Below, in pieces: positions 6,104 through 7,141 of a stretch of 7,141 nt of DNA. Each line of letters opens with the position of its first letter. Within the stretch, counting starts at the first letter, position 1. The notes under the pieces were generated by a model, which saw only the letters and a list, made by a program, of their open reading frames with translations, searched no databases and was not told where the DNA came from. Source of the stretch: [Clostridium] leptum DSM 753 (GTDB taxonomy: Bacteria > Bacillota > Clostridia > Oscillospirales > Acutalibacteraceae); assembly GCA_000154345.1 (NCBI GenBank), contig DS480332.1, positions 1 to 7,141 of the forward strand, given 5' to 3'. Both the position numbers and the translations under genes were made by a program.

Positions 6104-6952
6104 TTATGCCCGGCCCTGACAGCCGCAGACCTGCATCCGGTTCTTCACTAACTCCTTGACCTTTTCACGGCCAGCCTTACTGTAAACCTTTGGATCAAAT
6201 ACATCGGGCTTTTCCGACAATACCTGCTTGATCCCATCAGAATAGGCAATTCTCAGTTCTGTGGCAAAATTTACCTTGCAAATTCCCTCGGCAATACACT
6301 CTCGGACGCTTTCATCCGTCAGGCCTGAAGCGCCGTGCAACACCAAAGGAATTTCTACCACTTTCCGGATTTCCTTCAAACGCTCCACATCCAGCTTGGG
6401 CACGCCGACATAAACGCCATGAGCGGTACCAATCGCTACCGCCAGGGAAGAAACCTGCGTCCGCTTTACAAACTCTTTCGCCTCTAAAGGATCGGTATAC
6501 CCTCCGGCACCGCCATTTAGGTCATCTTCCTTACCGCCGACCTTTCCCAACTCCGCTTCTACAGGGATCTGGTTTGGCTTGCACATTGCCACAACCTTCT
6601 GGGTCAAAGCGATATTTTCTTCAAAGATCTCATGAGAACCGTCGATCATAATAGAGGTATAACCCTCCCGCAAAGCTTGAGCCGCCAATTCAAAACTGTT
6701 TCCATGATCTAAGTGCATGGCGACCGGAACCTTGGCGGCTTTAGCTAAGGCCGCCACATTCGCCCGATATAATGCCAGGCTGCCATACCGCACAGTGGAA
6801 GGAGTCGTTTGAATCATTACAGGCGCCTGAAGTTCTTCCGCAGCCGCGATCACCGCCTGAGCCATTTCCATATTTTCCACATTAAAGGCGCCAACAGCAT
6901 AGCCGCCCTTTTGTGCTGCCAACAGCATAGCTTCTGATGTTACTAATGGCAT
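6104..6952 (-). CDS. Class II ketose-bisphosphate aldolase, tagatose-1,6-bisphosphate aldolase (GatY/KbaY) type
   Basis: This 282-residue zinc-dependent aldolase would split a ketohexose 1,6-bisphosphate into dihydroxyacetone phosphate and glyceraldehyde 3-phosphate. It shows GGYAVGAFNVENMEM (16-30), HLDHGNSFE with catalytic D82 and zinc ligand H83, IMIDGSH (101-107), VEAELGKVGGKEDD (131-144), GTAHGVY with zinc ligand H178, LVLHGASGL with zinc ligand H206, and KVNFATELR (226-234). Length and the C-terminus CGCQGRA closely match E. coli GatY/KbaY (CGCEGRA), which favours the tagatose-bisphosphate branch. Fructose-bisphosphate or IolJ-type substrates remain possible. No GatZ/KbaZ partner, needed for stable activity of the E. 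coli enzymes, lies in the window. The ATG at 6952 has a good GGAGG (6960-6964). The gene has its own strong promoter with an operator and is separated from the rest of the pathway by the regulator. Confidence -1.
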   Translation of the reverse strand: MPLVTSEAMLLAAQKGGYAVGAFNVENMEMAQAVIAAAEELQAPVMIQTTPSTVRYGSLALYRANVAALAKAAKVPVAMHLDHGNSFELAAQALREGYTSIMIDGSHEIFEENIALTQKVVAMCKPNQIPVEAELGKVGGKEDDLNGGAGGYTDPLEAKEFVKRTQVSSLAVAIGTAHGVYVGVPKLDVERLKEIRKVVEIPLVLHGASGLTDESVRECIAEGICKVNFATELRIAYSDGIKQVLSEKPDVFDPKVYSKAGREKVKELVKNRMQVCGCQGRA

Positions 6953-6976
6953 AAAAATTCCTCCAATCTAAAAGCA

Positions 6977-6996
6977 AAACCGAAACGTTTCGGTTT
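6977..6996. promoter_or_regulatory. 20-bp perfect palindromic operator upstream of the aldolase
   Basis: AAACCGAAACGTTTCGGTTT is a perfect palindrome centred on CG at 6986/6987. It lies just downstream of the aldolase promoter, at roughly +6 to +25 from a start predicted near 7001. A bound repressor would block initiation or elongation. The even symmetry with central CG is typical of LacI/GalR operators and matches the 10-bp core upstream of the kinase. Confidence -1.
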
Positions 6997-7007
6997 CTTA
7001 TATATTT

Positions 7008-7036
7008 ATCATATCATTCTTTGAAGTGTCCGTCAA
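7008..7036 (-). promoter_or_regulatory. Strong SigA-type promoter for the aldolase
   Basis: On the minus strand TTGACG (7031-7036, five of six bases) and TATGAT (7008-7013, five of six) are separated by exactly 17 bp. A TGA just before the -10 gives an extended -10. Start of transcription is expected near 7001, leaving a leader of about 48 nt that contains the operator and the GGAGG ribosome site. Confidence -1.
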
Positions 7037-7141
7037 GAAAAACTTTTCCAAATACTTATAAAAGATTCGTATAATAACTTCATGCCAAGTCCCAAAAGGG
7101 AAATGATGTAATATTTTTTCCGTTATTAATGATATCGCAAT

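Noticed and set aside
7070..7075. Consensus TATAAT on the plus strand, suggesting a divergent promoter
   Set aside because: No -35 better than four of six bases lies at 17-19 bp, and only a nine-codon frame follows before the window ends. The region is AT-rich, so a chance match is likely.
7089..7102. TCCC-AAAA-GGGA inverted repeat near the window edge, followed by a T run
   Set aside because: The stem is only about 4 bp and no gene on the plus strand precedes it, so a terminator call is not supported.

Overview
The window looks like a hexitol or ketohexose catabolic locus from a Gram-positive, probably gut-type Clostridia bacterium. This rests on strong AGGAGG-type ribosome sites, a consensus SigA-like promoter, a LacI-family regulator with palindromic operators, roughly 50% GC by eye, and the general style of the proteins. 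The taxonomic guess is inference only. All genes supported here are on the minus strand, so the locus reads from right to left.

Layout in the direction of transcription: 7141-6953 is a leader with a strong promoter (-35 at 7031-7036, -10 at 7008-7013) and a perfect 20-bp palindromic operator (6977-6996). Next come a class II ketose-bisphosphate aldolase of GatY/KbaY type (6104-6952), a candidate terminator, and a LacI-family regulator (4936-5940). An intergenic region of about 140 bp follows, with a candidate terminator, a 9-bp inverted repeat and a second operator core. After it lies a tightly packed three-gene operon: an FGGY sugar/polyol kinase (3276-4793), a GatD-like zinc hexitol-phosphate dehydrogenase (2229-3275) and a PfkB-family ketohexose-phosphate kinase (1286-2218). 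Last is an aldo/keto reductase gene (7-1018) that is complete end to end but broken by two apparent single-base deletions.

The enzymes form a coherent route. The FGGY kinase would make a hexitol phosphate, and the GatD-like enzyme would oxidise it to a ketohexose 6-phosphate (tagatose 6-phosphate if the polyol is galactitol). The PfkB kinase would make the 1,6-bisphosphate, and the aldolase would split it into dihydroxyacetone phosphate and glyceraldehyde 3-phosphate. This is the lower galactitol pathway of enteric bacteria, except that an ATP-dependent FGGY kinase stands where the PTS would normally both import and phosphorylate the polyol. No PTS component, transporter or GatZ-like subunit is visible here. 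The likely inducer-responsive switch is the LacI-family protein acting on the two GAAACGTTTC operators, one at each transcription unit.

The most interesting points are the FGGY-kinase entry to a GatD/tagatose-type pathway, the kinase's non-xylulokinase substrate motif, the two differently placed operators, the doubly frameshifted reductase, and a 16-bp motif shared by the regions upstream of the kinase operon and the reductase. I saw no RNA genes, CRISPR arrays, insertion sequences or phage genes.
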